From positions 1-64,000 of the forward strand of contig UQGS01000003.1 of assembly GCA_900540685.1 (NCBI GenBank): a stretch of DNA of 64,000 nucleotides, in the 5' to 3' direction. Positions 38,942 to 46,875 of this stretch are shown here, piece after piece. How positions within the stretch are numbered: position 1 is the first letter of the stretch; each line of letters starts with the position of its first letter. Source of the stretch: an uncultured Catenibacterium sp. (GTDB lineage Bacteria > Bacillota_I > Bacilli_A > Erysipelotrichales > Coprobacillaceae). The notes under the pieces were generated by a model. The model saw nothing but the letters and a program-made list of their open reading frames with translations. It was not told the DNA's origin and made no database searches. The position numbers and the translations under genes are program-made.

Positions 38942-39606
38942 AGATAAGAAATATTATTGTGATGATGATGGTTTTTCTTATGAGTATGTTCATGAATGTT
39001 TCTACTATTCATGCAGAGAGTGGTTCTAGAAAAGGAAGTATACATATTGTATATAAGGGTAGAAATGAATCAAACAAGGAAGTGAATTTATCCCATGCTA
39101 AGTTTTCAATCTATCAGGTTCAATATAAGAAGAATGATACATTGAAGTGGCAGGATAGTTTTAAAGATTCACATGTTTCTTTAGTCGATACCAGTGCAGA
39201 GTCTAGAGAAAAACAAGCAAAACAACTATATGAGTATGCACAAAAGAAAGGTATATCTTGTTTAACACAAGAAACTAATTCATTAGGACGTACAACATTT
39301 AGTAATTTAACGCAAGGTATTTATTTGATTGCACAAGAGGGATATGTAGAAAGTGGTAAAAGTCAGTTTGAATCTGCCCCTTTTCTAGTTGAGATTCCTT
39401 CTCTTGTGGATGGAAGTGTAGAGTATAATGTGACTATAGAACCTAAGGCTGAATGGGTAAAACCAGTAAAGCCTACTCCTTCTAAACCTCATAAACCACA
39501 TGTTAAAACAGGTGATGATACAAATATATCTGTATGGGTGATAGCTGCGATAGAAAGCTTATGTATCATGATATTGTTGTATAAGAATAAGGCTGATTCT
39601 CTATGA
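38938..39606 (+). CDS. Small ancillary pilin with a KTGD-type sorting signal
   Basis: This 222-residue secreted protein has a signal peptide in residues 1-27 (ending IHAES). It then has one Cna-B-like domain (about 35-175: YKGRNESNKEVNLSHAKFSIYQ and LTQGIYLIAQEGYVESG, the latter in place of the E-box). A proline/lysine stalk (KPVKPTPSKPHKPH) precedes VKTGDDTN, which stands where LPXTG is expected, before a membrane helix and short basic tail. The lack of leucine-proline suggests a basal subunit attached by a different sortase, or a relaxed signal. It shares 4 bp with the sortase gene and ends in a terminator. Confidence 0.85.
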   Translation: MKIRNIIVMMMVFLMSMFMNVSTIHAESGSRKGSIHIVYKGRNESNKEVNLSHAKFSIYQVQYKKNDTLKWQDSFKDSHVSLVDTSAESREKQAKQLYEYAQKKGISCLTQETNSLGRTTFSNLTQGIYLIAQEGYVESGKSQFESAPFLVEIPSLVDGSVEYNVTIEPKAEWVKPVKPTPSKPHKPHVKTGDDTNISVWVIAAIESLCIMILLYKNKADSL

Positions 39607-39619
39607 ATCAGTTTTTTTA
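39593..39619 (+). terminator. Terminator of the pilus operon
   Basis: CTGATTC / GAATCAG with a five-base loop and a T7 run. The stop codon of the ancillary pilin gene lies within the hairpin. Confidence 0.9.
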
Positions 39620-39638
39620 TGGATAAGTTGAGTAAAAT

Positions 39639-39667
39639 TTGATGAATCATAATACAAATGTTAGAAT
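39639..39667 (+). promoter_or_regulatory. Promoter of the acyltransferase gene
   Basis: TTGATG at 39639-39644, a 17-bp spacer ending in TGT (extended -10), and TAGAAT at 39662-39667. It lies 22 bp before the ATG, with AGGAGG between. Confidence 0.65.
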
Positions 39668-39688
39668 GAGTATTAGGAGGTTTTTTTT

Positions 39689-40699
39689 ATGAACATCGTT
39701 TTAATACTTGCTTGTATAGCTGTATTCTATAATATCGATTTACTCAGCTATAATTCAGAGTATCTCTCAGTACAGCAGACTAAAAACTTAAAAGGGATAT
39801 TTACACTCATAGTATTATTCCACCATCTCGCAATATTCGCAGGTGTAGGTGATATTTATACTATATTTATTAATTCTGGATATATTGCGGTAGGTGGATT
39901 CCTATTCATTTCTGGATATGGCTTAATGTACCAATATATGCATAAGGGAAGAGATTATGTAAAGTCCTTTCCTAAAAGAAGAATACTCACAATACTTATT
40001 CCATCCATTGTAATGGCTATTGCCTATTTTGTATTGAAACAATATAGATATGGTTATACCCTAGGTACTCTTATCTATGATTTTAAAAGAGGGGCATCAG
40101 TAATAAGTAATGGATGGTATATCAATGCGATTATCTATTTCTATATTATTTTCTTTATTTCAATGCTTCTTTGTGAACTCATTAAGAAACGTAGATTTAT
40201 GATCATCTTTACTTTTATCTTTACATATCTCTATATCTTCTTATGTATGAAGTTCAAGTTTGAAGATCATTGGTTTAGTGCAGCTTTTGCTTTCTATTTT
40301 GGTATCGTATGGGCTATGTTTAAATCTAAAATTGATTCTAATCTTAAGAAATCAATCCCTATGATCATTGGTTGTCTATTTGTTTTCTATTATGTATTAA
40401 ATGTATTTACTCCATTTAAGTATGGCTGGACGGAATTTAAATGTTTAATGTATCTCGCAATTATTGTGATAATAGGAATGAGAATTAAACTTCAAAGTCC
40501 ACTTATGGAATGGGTAGGAGATCATTCTTTAGAAATCTATTTAGTTCATGGTTTATTCTTTGAAATATTAAGAAATAACCATATTAATATAGTGGATAAC
40601 TTTGAATTCATGGTTACTCTACTCATACTTACATTCATATCTTCCTATGTACTTCACAAGATATTCACATTTATAAACAAAAAAATCATAAACAGTTAA
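39689..40699 (+). CDS. Acyltransferase-3-family membrane protein
   Basis: This 336-residue protein has about ten membrane helices. Family features are the cytoplasmic/membrane FHHLAIFAGVG near residue 45 (catalytic-type histidines), GFLFISGYGLM near 70, FPKRRILTILIP near 92, and a C-terminal LEIYLVHGLFF. Proteins like OafA and OatA's membrane part move acyl groups, often acetyl, to polysaccharides or peptidoglycan. There is no SGNH domain attached. It has its own promoter and terminator, so it is expressed separately. The acceptor might be the peptidoglycan or the surface polymer made by the downstream cluster; this is open. Confidence 0.88.
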   Translation: MNIVLILACIAVFYNIDLLSYNSEYLSVQQTKNLKGIFTLIVLFHHLAIFAGVGDIYTIFINSGYIAVGGFLFISGYGLMYQYMHKGRDYVKSFPKRRILTILIPSIVMAIAYFVLKQYRYGYTLGTLIYDFKRGASVISNGWYINAIIYFYIIFFISMLLCELIKKRRFMIIFTFIFTYLYIFLCMKFKFEDHWFSAAFAFYFGIVWAMFKSKIDSNLKKSIPMIIGCLFVFYYVLNVFTPFKYGWTEFKCLMYLAIIVIIGMRIKLQSPLMEWVGDHSLEIYLVHGLFFEILRNNHINIVDNFEFMVTLLILTFISSYVLHKIFTFINKKIINS

Positions 40700-40725
40700 G
40701 AAGAGTGCTGGTCACTCTTCTTTTT
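40700..40725 (+). terminator. Terminator of the acyltransferase gene
   Basis: GAAGAGTG / CACTCTTC with a five-base loop and T5, directly after the stop codon. Confidence 0.92.
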
Positions 40726-40774
40726 GATACAATTATGATGCAATCATGTTCTATGATGAAGTCGGGTGAGAGAT

Positions 40775-41434
40775 ATGAATAAGATATTAGTAGTAGAAGA
40801 TGAAGAACCAATATTAAATCTAGTAAGAATAAGTTTAAAAGAAGCAGGTTATGAGTGTATAGGGATAACGACAGGTAAAGACGCTATTGATTTAGTGGAT
40901 CATGATCATTTTGATCTCGCAATATTAGATATCATGTTACCTGAAATGAATGGCTATGAGATACTAGAATACCTTAAACCATTAGGTATACCTGTTATCT
41001 TCTTAACGGCTAAATCAGCCGTTAAAGATCGTGTCAAAGGACTTCATTTAGGGGCTGAGGATTATATTATTAAGCCTTTTGAAATCATTGAATTAGTCGC
41101 AAGAGTAGAAACAGTACTCAGACGTTATAACAAGATATCACGTTATTTGTCTGTATATGATATTGTGGTAGATACATCATCAAGAGTTGTTAAGAAGAAT
41201 AATGAAATCATTAATCTCACTATGAAGGAATATGATTTACTTGTTTTATTTATCAGGAATAAGAATATCGCATTATTTAGAGATTCAATTTATGAGAATG
41301 TATGGCATGAAAGCTATTTAGGTGATAGTCGTACAGTTGATTTACATGTACAGAGAATGAGAAAGAAATTAGGGTTAGAAGATAAGATTGTACCATTATA
41401 TAAGATAGGTTATCGATTAGAGGTAGAAGAATGA
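40775..41434 (+). CDS. OmpR/PhoB-type response regulator
   Basis: The ATG at 40775 (GGTGAG four bases upstream) is preferred over the in-frame GTG at 40766. The protein has 219 residues. The receiver domain has the acidic pair in VVEDEEP, phospho-acceptor D52 in ILDIMLPE, and K in IIKPFEIIEL. The C-terminal winged helix has MKEYDLLVLF and RTVDLHVQRMRKKL, the DNA-recognition helix. It is phosphorylated by the kinase encoded next, with which it overlaps by 4 bp. Targets are unknown; the pilus operon and the wall enzymes nearby are candidates. Confidence 0.96.
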   Translation: MNKILVVEDEEPILNLVRISLKEAGYECIGITTGKDAIDLVDHDHFDLAILDIMLPEMNGYEILEYLKPLGIPVIFLTAKSAVKDRVKGLHLGAEDYIIKPFEIIELVARVETVLRRYNKISRYLSVYDIVVDTSSRVVKKNNEIINLTMKEYDLLVLFIRNKNIALFRDSIYENVWHESYLGDSRTVDLHVQRMRKKLGLEDKIVPLYKIGYRLEVEE

Positions 41435-42843
41435 AGTTCTTCTGGAAACTCTATTTCTCTCTTATGATCTTATTATGTTCATGTTTTAGTATTGGAAGTT
41501 ATATCCTTATTCAAGGAAGTTTTAATAATTCGTTGAAAAGGGAAATGAATACAGCGTATCAGGAAAATAGTATTATATGTTCAACATTGAAGAACTATAC
41601 TAACTGGTATGAAGAAGATATTGAAGATATATCACGTATACAGGAATTACTTGCGACAGTGACTGTACAGTCTTTTGATCGTAATATCATGTTTTGTTTA
41701 AGAGATAAAAGTGGAGATGTAGTATTTCAAAATGATCATTTTAGTCATTCTTCTTCATTAATAAAGAATCTAAAGAATAACCAGAAGAAGTCTATCTTAA
41801 AGAAGACTTCTTCTAAGTATTATGTCTATACGATTCAGCCAGTCAGTATTAGAAGTAATCCATTCTATATTGAGAATAAGTATGATGTAACATCATTATT
41901 CCAAACACGTAGCAGACAGATACAGACATATTTAAAGAGTACAGTTGTATTATTATCTCTAGGTATGGTACTTGTGTATATGATTTCTTCATGGCTTATG
42001 AAGCCTATTAAACGTTTATCACAAGGTTTAAAGGAAGTGACACAGGATAATGTCTATAGTCAGTTAGAAGTGACTGGTGATGATGAAATAGCGGATGTAA
42101 TGAATGATTTCAATAGTATGTCTATTCATCTCTCACAGACATTAGATGAACTCAATGAAACTATAGAGAAACAGAAGATCTTCATAGGAGACTTCTCTCA
42201 TGAACTAAAAACACCTTTGACTTCTATTATAGGTTATGGTGATTTAATTCGTTCTAAGAAGTTATCAGAAGAAGAGCTAATACTCTATTCTAACGCTATT
42301 GTAGAAGAAGGAAAAAGACTAGAAAAGATTTCTATGAAACTCATGGATCTGACTGTATTAAAACAGGATACTTGTACTATGTCTCCTATCCCTACTACTC
42401 TCTTCTTTGATCAAATACAACAAGGTATGCAACCCCTATTAGATCAACATCATATTACTCTTACTATGGATATAAGCCCTTCTACTATTTATATGGATTC
42501 AGACTTAATGAAGACAGTACTTTATAATCTTATTGATAATTCTAGAAAAGCGATTGGAAGTAATGGACATATAGAAATAAGAGGATTCATAGAAGATAAG
42601 AATTACCATATTACTCTTACTGATAATGGTTGTGGTATTCCAAAAGAAGAGATAGATAAACTGACACAGGCATTCTATATGGTAGATAAATCAAGAAGCA
42701 GAAAGAACGGTGGTGCTGGTTTAGGTTTATCTATAGTAGATACAATCATTAAGGCACATCATGCTTCTATGCATATTAATAGTGTTGTGAATCAAGGTAC
42801 AACGATAGAGATTATATTAGGAGGTAGTTATGAAACATCTTAA
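41431..42843 (+). CDS. Sensor histidine kinase
   Basis: This 470-residue kinase has two membrane helices (about 7-28 and 170-190) around a ~140-residue outside sensor region. A HAMP domain (about 190-245) is followed by the H-box FSHELKTPLTS with H257, then N, G1 (TDNGCGIPKE) and G2 (GGAGLGLSIV) boxes. The sensor part is not recognised. It partners with the response regulator just upstream (4-bp overlap). It is probably tuned to an envelope signal, since the next genes encode an anchored protein, a D,D-carboxypeptidase and a wall hydrolase/transpeptidase. Confidence 0.95.
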   Translation: MKFFWKLYFSLMILLCSCFSIGSYILIQGSFNNSLKREMNTAYQENSIICSTLKNYTNWYEEDIEDISRIQELLATVTVQSFDRNIMFCLRDKSGDVVFQNDHFSHSSSLIKNLKNNQKKSILKKTSSKYYVYTIQPVSIRSNPFYIENKYDVTSLFQTRSRQIQTYLKSTVVLLSLGMVLVYMISSWLMKPIKRLSQGLKEVTQDNVYSQLEVTGDDEIADVMNDFNSMSIHLSQTLDELNETIEKQKIFIGDFSHELKTPLTSIIGYGDLIRSKKLSEEELILYSNAIVEEGKRLEKISMKLMDLTVLKQDTCTMSPIPTTLFFDQIQQGMQPLLDQHHITLTMDISPSTIYMDSDLMKTVLYNLIDNSRKAIGSNGHIEIRGFIEDKNYHITLTDNGCGIPKEEIDKLTQAFYMVDKSRSRKNGGAGLGLSIVDTIIKAHHASMHINSVVNQGTTIEIILGGSYETS

Positions 42844-43462
42844 GATATTTTTGATAGTATTATGCATAGTCTTGATTGTTTCTACCCCTATTGTCTTATT
42901 TAGGTATAATGATTCACAATTAATCAATCATGAGAAAATAGAAACAATCAAGACTAAGAAGGTTAAAAGTACTTTAACAACACAAGAGAAGATCAAGATG
43001 ATCTATGATGCGACTTCTGATGATTCTCATATTGTCACAATATATAAAGAGTGGAAAAAAGATACAGAACAGTATGAAACTTTAAAGATGAATGTGGGAA
43101 TAGAATTAAAGAAGCTTCAAAAACTTAATATCATTCCTACATTCACACAATATGAATTAATACCCCAGAACATAGAAACACTCATTGATGGTACAAACAC
43201 GACGAAGTCCATGAGTGTTGTACGATTAAATATCACGTCTCAGGATACTCAAATGGATTGCTGGGTAGATTATGATACAGGTATTATCTTGCAAGGTTCT
43301 ATTAATACAAAGATTGATATAAGCCTTAAACAAGCATTTATCCAGAATTATCTCAAAGTATCACAGACAACAGAAAAATACTATAGTCTTTTCTATGCGA
43401 AGAATCGTACATTCGTACGTATTTCTAATTATAGAAATGATGCAATTATGATGACAAATTGA
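42830..43462 (+). CDS. Membrane-anchored protein coupled to the two-component system
   Basis: This 210-residue protein has one N-terminal membrane segment (about 5-24) and a hydrophilic outside domain. Its start lies 14 bp inside the kinase gene and shares the GGAGG there, so translation is coupled. The domain has MSVVRLNIT near 132-140, WVDYDTGIILQGS near 150 and an aromatic ending. I recognise no family. By analogy with accessory proteins of other histidine kinases it may modulate signal sensing, but that is inferred. Confidence 0.55.
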   Translation: MKHLKIFLIVLCIVLIVSTPIVLFRYNDSQLINHEKIETIKTKKVKSTLTTQEKIKMIYDATSDDSHIVTIYKEWKKDTEQYETLKMNVGIELKKLQKLNIIPTFTQYELIPQNIETLIDGTNTTKSMSVVRLNITSQDTQMDCWVDYDTGIILQGSINTKIDISLKQAFIQNYLKVSQTTEKYYSLFYAKNRTFVRISNYRNDAIMMTN

Positions 43463-43485
43463 AGCATAAATGATGAATATGATTG

Positions 43486-43512
43486 ATATCCTCCTATTAG
43501 GAGGATATTTTT
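43486..43512 (+). promoter_or_regulatory. Terminator-like hairpin that contains a ribosome binding site
   Basis: ATATCCTCC (43486-43494) and GGAGGATAT (43500-43508) form a 9-bp stem with a five-base loop, followed by TTTTT and then the ATG at 43513. The GGAGG in the right arm is also the only ribosome site of the carboxypeptidase gene, eight bases before its start. Folding would both stop transcription and hide the site. Confidence 0.8.
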
Positions 43513-44190
43513 ATGAGAAGAATCATTTATTTAATAACTATGTTACTTATTGTCTCTTGTGCTTATAAGAGTACACGTATTGAATCATATCAAACAAAAA
43601 AGATAATACATCCAGGACCATTACTTACATTAGTGAATGATAGAAATAAGATACCTGATACATGGAATACAAAACTTGTTCAATTACCAAATGGGAAACA
43701 GATAGATCAAAGAGTATATCCCTATTTAATGAGAATGATAGAGGATGCAAAGAAAGAAGGATGTCGAATAGTGATTGCATCTGCTTATCGTTCTAATGAA
43801 AAACAAATATCTTTATATAATACAAAGTGTGAGTTCTACCAGTCACAGGGATATGATAGAAAGACATCTGAAAAGAAAGCATCACAATGGGTGTCTAAAC
43901 CAGGGACAAGTGAACACCAATTAGGCTTATCTGTGGATCTTGTCTCTTATGAGTATCAACTACTTGATAAGAAACAAGAAGAGACAAAGGAACAGATGTG
44001 GTTGATGAATCATTGTGCTGAGTATGGGTTTATATTACGTTATCCTGTGTCTAAGAGAAGTCAGACACATGTAAACTATGAACCATGGCATTATCGTTAT
44101 GTAGGTGAAGAACATGCAGTAGAGATGATGAGTAATAATTTATGCCTAGAAGAATATTTAAACATTAAATATAGTCAAAATACAAAATAA
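43513..44190 (+). CDS. D-alanyl-D-alanine carboxypeptidase, VanY/M15B family
   Basis: This 225-residue lipoprotein has lipobox LIVSC with the lipid cysteine at C16. The peptidase core has SAYRS near 90-94, zinc ligands H135 and D142 in GTSEHQLGLSVDL, and E190 and H193 in EPWHYRY. It removes the last D-alanine from peptidoglycan stem peptides on the outer membrane face, which limits cross-linking. Its ribosome site lies in the hairpin at 43486-43508, so expression depends on that RNA fold. It follows the two-component set and may belong to its regulon. Confidence 0.93.
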   Translation: MRRIIYLITMLLIVSCAYKSTRIESYQTKKIIHPGPLLTLVNDRNKIPDTWNTKLVQLPNGKQIDQRVYPYLMRMIEDAKKEGCRIVIASAYRSNEKQISLYNTKCEFYQSQGYDRKTSEKKASQWVSKPGTSEHQLGLSVDLVSYEYQLLDKKQEETKEQMWLMNHCAEYGFILRYPVSKRSQTHVNYEPWHYRYVGEEHAVEMMSNNLCLEEYLNIKYSQNTK

Positions 44191-44249
44191 GATGTCACAT
44201 AAATATAAGTAAATATGTTAAATAAACGTAAAAAAGTTACCGTAAGGGG

Positions 44250-44278
44250 TTACTGTTCATAAGTGTTGATGTTATAAT
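44250..44278 (+). promoter_or_regulatory. Promoter of the lysozyme/L,D-transpeptidase gene
   Basis: A perfect TATAAT at 44273-44278 with TTACTG 17 bp earlier at 44250-44255. The leader of about 100 bp before the ATG at 44383 holds no gene; GTTAC is repeated at 44236 and 44249 and may be an operator (weak). Confidence 0.5.
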
Positions 44279-44382
44279 GAGAACATGTGTTATAGATTTC
44301 TAATGAAATGTCTTTTTTTGTGAAATATTTCGCATTTAATAGAATGTGTTAGAGTTTTATATACGGGAAGGAGAACACGCTT

Positions 44383-46803
44383 ATGAAAAAAATATTTATG
44401 AAGATTTGTGTTGTAGTTTTATCTTGTTTTATGGTGTTCAATACAGCTTATTTACCATCTTATGCAGAAGATGAAATGAGCTATTATGAACAGAATGACC
44501 TAGCAAATAGCTTTAGATATTCTAATGGTCAAACAAAAGCAAGTGGTCGTGCCAATTATGCAGCACGTGCCTCTACTAATTCTGGGTGGCCTGAAGATTC
44601 TAAAGCGATCAGCAAGGGAATTGATGTAAGTTATCATAATGGAACAATTGACTGGAAGAAAGTCAAACAGTCAGAAGTAGAGTATGCGATTATCAGATGT
44701 GGTTATGGTACTGATGATAAGAGTCAGGATGATAAGAAATGGGAAGAAAACGTAAAGGGATGTACAGACAACAATATCCCTTATGGTGTTTACCTCTATT
44801 CTTATGCAGATACTGTAGAGAAAGCCTCTAGTGAAGCAGATCATGCGATTCGTTTATTACAGGGTAAGAAGTTTAAGTATCCTGTTTATTATGATTTAGA
44901 AGAAGATAAGTTACGTGATAAGATCAGCAAGAAAACTATTGCGGATATTGCACAGACATTCTGTAATAAGTTAACTGCAAAAGGATATACTGTTGGTATT
45001 TATGCGAATAAGGATTGGTTTACTAATTATTTAACTGATAGTCGTTTTAATAACTGGACTAAGTGGGTTGCACAGTATAATACAACTTGTAGTTATCAGG
45101 GTAAGTATGATATGTGGCAGTGCTCTTGTACTGGAAAAATACCTGGTATCTCAACTAATGTAGATTTAAATTACTCTTATAGTCCATTTGAAAATTCAGA
45201 TGGTGGTGGTAACACAAATAATGGTGGAACTAATACTAAGTATTCTGATGGATTAAATGAAATTGAAGGAGAATTATACTATTTCAAGAATAATCGTATT
45301 GATACTTCTTATAGTGGACTCGCTACTTATAAGGGAGATACATATCTCGTTACAGGTGGTAAGGTAGATAAATCTCAATCAGGATTAGTACAATGTAATA
45401 ATGAATGGTATTTATTAAACAAAGGTGAAGTAAGAGTAGATTATACTGGACTTGCTCAATATGAGAATGAATGGTACTACGTTGATTGCGGACGTGTGAA
45501 TAGAGATTATTGCGGTATCATAAAATACAATAATGAATGGTTCTATGTTGATAAAGGACATCTAGATTGGAGCTATAATGGTTTAGGTCCATCTGGTGAT
45601 ACTTATTACTATATTAAAAACGGACGTGTGAATTGGGATTACTCAGGACTCGCTCAGTATGGTAACGAATGGTACTATATTGAAAAAGGTAAAGTAAACT
45701 GGAATTATACAGGACTTGCACAGCATAATAATCAATGGTTCTATATTGAGAATGGTGTGTTGAACTGGGATCATTCAGGAATTGTGGAATACAATAATCA
45801 GTGGTTCTATGTTGAAAAAGGACGTTTAAACTGGAATTATACAGGTTTAGGACAATCAGGTAATGATTGGTACTATATTGTGAAAGGACGTGTGAACTGG
45901 AACTATACTGGTCTTGTTCAGCGTGGTAATGAATGGTTCTATATTGAAAAAGGTAAGTTAAACTGGAATCATTCAGGAATTGTAGAATACAATAAACAGT
46001 GGTTCTATGTTGAAAAAGGACGTTTGAACTGGAATTATACAGGTTTAGGACAGTCAGGTAATGATTGGTACTATATTGTAAGTGGACGTGTTAACTGGGG
46101 CTATACAGGTCTTGTTCAAAAAGGCAATGAATGGTTCTATGTTAAAAATGGTAAGTTAGATTGGAGTTATACAGGACTTGTTCAGAAAGGTAATGAATGG
46201 TTCTTTGTACGTAATGGTCGTTTAGACTGGGGTTATACAGGTCTTGCTTGCTATGGTGAATATTATTTCTATGTTAAGAATGGACGTTTAGACTGGAGCT
46301 ATTCTGGTTATGCACAGATTGATGGTCAGGGCGAATATTATGAAGTAAGAAATGGTAGACTTGTTGGTGGTACTTTAACATTAGCTAAGATGCATGGTGT
46401 TGCGAATAATCAAGATAGCCCTACAAACTATATTGTGCTTGTAGATAGAGCCGCACATCGTGTTGGTGTATTTAAAGGCAGTAAGTATAATTGGTCAGAT
46501 GTAAAGTATTATAAATGTTGTGTAGGTAAACCTTCTACACCTACTATTAGTGGTACTTACTATATTAAATCTAGAGGTAAATACTTTGATACAGGTACTA
46601 AAGGTAGATGCTGGTATTATACTCAGATTAATGGTAACTACTTATTCCATTCTGTCATCTATGATAGACAGAATACTCCAAAGAGAATCATTGATAACTC
46701 AATGGATGCAGCTGTATCTCATGGTTGTGTAAGATTAGATCTAGACAACGCAAAATGGATCTATGACAACATTCCAAAGAATACTAAAGTTATTATCTAT
46801 TAA
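44383..46803 (+). CDS. GH25 lysozyme fused to wall-binding-like repeats and an L,D-transpeptidase
   Basis: This 806-residue secreted protein has a signal peptide in residues 1-28 (ending SYAED). A GH25 muramidase domain spans about 78-272 with D81 in GIDVSYH, D171 and E173 in YYDLEED, and VDLNYSY at its end. About 18-19 copies of a ~20-residue repeat (GLxxxNEWYYxxxGxxxWxY pattern) run from about 285 to 665, resembling choline- or glucan-binding repeats. The C-terminal YkuD L,D-transpeptidase domain ends with SHGCVRL, catalytic C782. One arm cuts glycan strands and the other forms 3-3 cross-links. Both catalytic sites look intact. It has its own promoter and terminator. Confidence 0.93.
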   Translation: MKKIFMKICVVVLSCFMVFNTAYLPSYAEDEMSYYEQNDLANSFRYSNGQTKASGRANYAARASTNSGWPEDSKAISKGIDVSYHNGTIDWKKVKQSEVEYAIIRCGYGTDDKSQDDKKWEENVKGCTDNNIPYGVYLYSYADTVEKASSEADHAIRLLQGKKFKYPVYYDLEEDKLRDKISKKTIADIAQTFCNKLTAKGYTVGIYANKDWFTNYLTDSRFNNWTKWVAQYNTTCSYQGKYDMWQCSCTGKIPGISTNVDLNYSYSPFENSDGGGNTNNGGTNTKYSDGLNEIEGELYYFKNNRIDTSYSGLATYKGDTYLVTGGKVDKSQSGLVQCNNEWYLLNKGEVRVDYTGLAQYENEWYYVDCGRVNRDYCGIIKYNNEWFYVDKGHLDWSYNGLGPSGDTYYYIKNGRVNWDYSGLAQYGNEWYYIEKGKVNWNYTGLAQHNNQWFYIENGVLNWDHSGIVEYNNQWFYVEKGRLNWNYTGLGQSGNDWYYIVKGRVNWNYTGLVQRGNEWFYIEKGKLNWNHSGIVEYNKQWFYVEKGRLNWNYTGLGQSGNDWYYIVSGRVNWGYTGLVQKGNEWFYVKNGKLDWSYTGLVQKGNEWFFVRNGRLDWGYTGLACYGEYYFYVKNGRLDWSYSGYAQIDGQGEYYEVRNGRLVGGTLTLAKMHGVANNQDSPTNYIVLVDRAAHRVGVFKGSKYNWSDVKYYKCCVGKPSTPTISGTYYIKSRGKYFDTGTKGRCWYYTQINGNYLFHSVIYDRQNTPKRIIDNSMDAAVSHGCVRLDLDNAKWIYDNIPKNTKVIIY

Positions 46804-46809
46804 CACTCA

Positions 46810-46839
46810 GGTTCCTCCTATTTTGGGAGGACCTTTTTT
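46810..46839 (+). terminator. Terminator of the lysozyme/transpeptidase gene
   Basis: GGT-CCTCC / GGAGGACC-like stem (one bulged T) with a T-rich loop and T6-7 following. Confidence 0.85.
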
Positions 46840-46844
46840 ATGCA

Positions 46845-46872
46845 TAAAAAAAGGATGTGATTAAACACATCC
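46845..46872 (-). terminator. Terminator of the minus-strand glycosyltransferase operon
   Basis: GGATGTG / CACATCC with a six-base loop. In minus-strand reading it is followed by eight T residues, and it lies four bases after the stop of the glycosyltransferase gene. Confidence 0.88.
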
Positions 46873-46875
46873 TGG

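Noticed and set aside
45240..46380. Regular ~60-bp DNA repeats as a non-coding repeat array
   Set aside because: They are the codons of the 20-residue wall-binding-like repeats of the lysozyme/transpeptidase.
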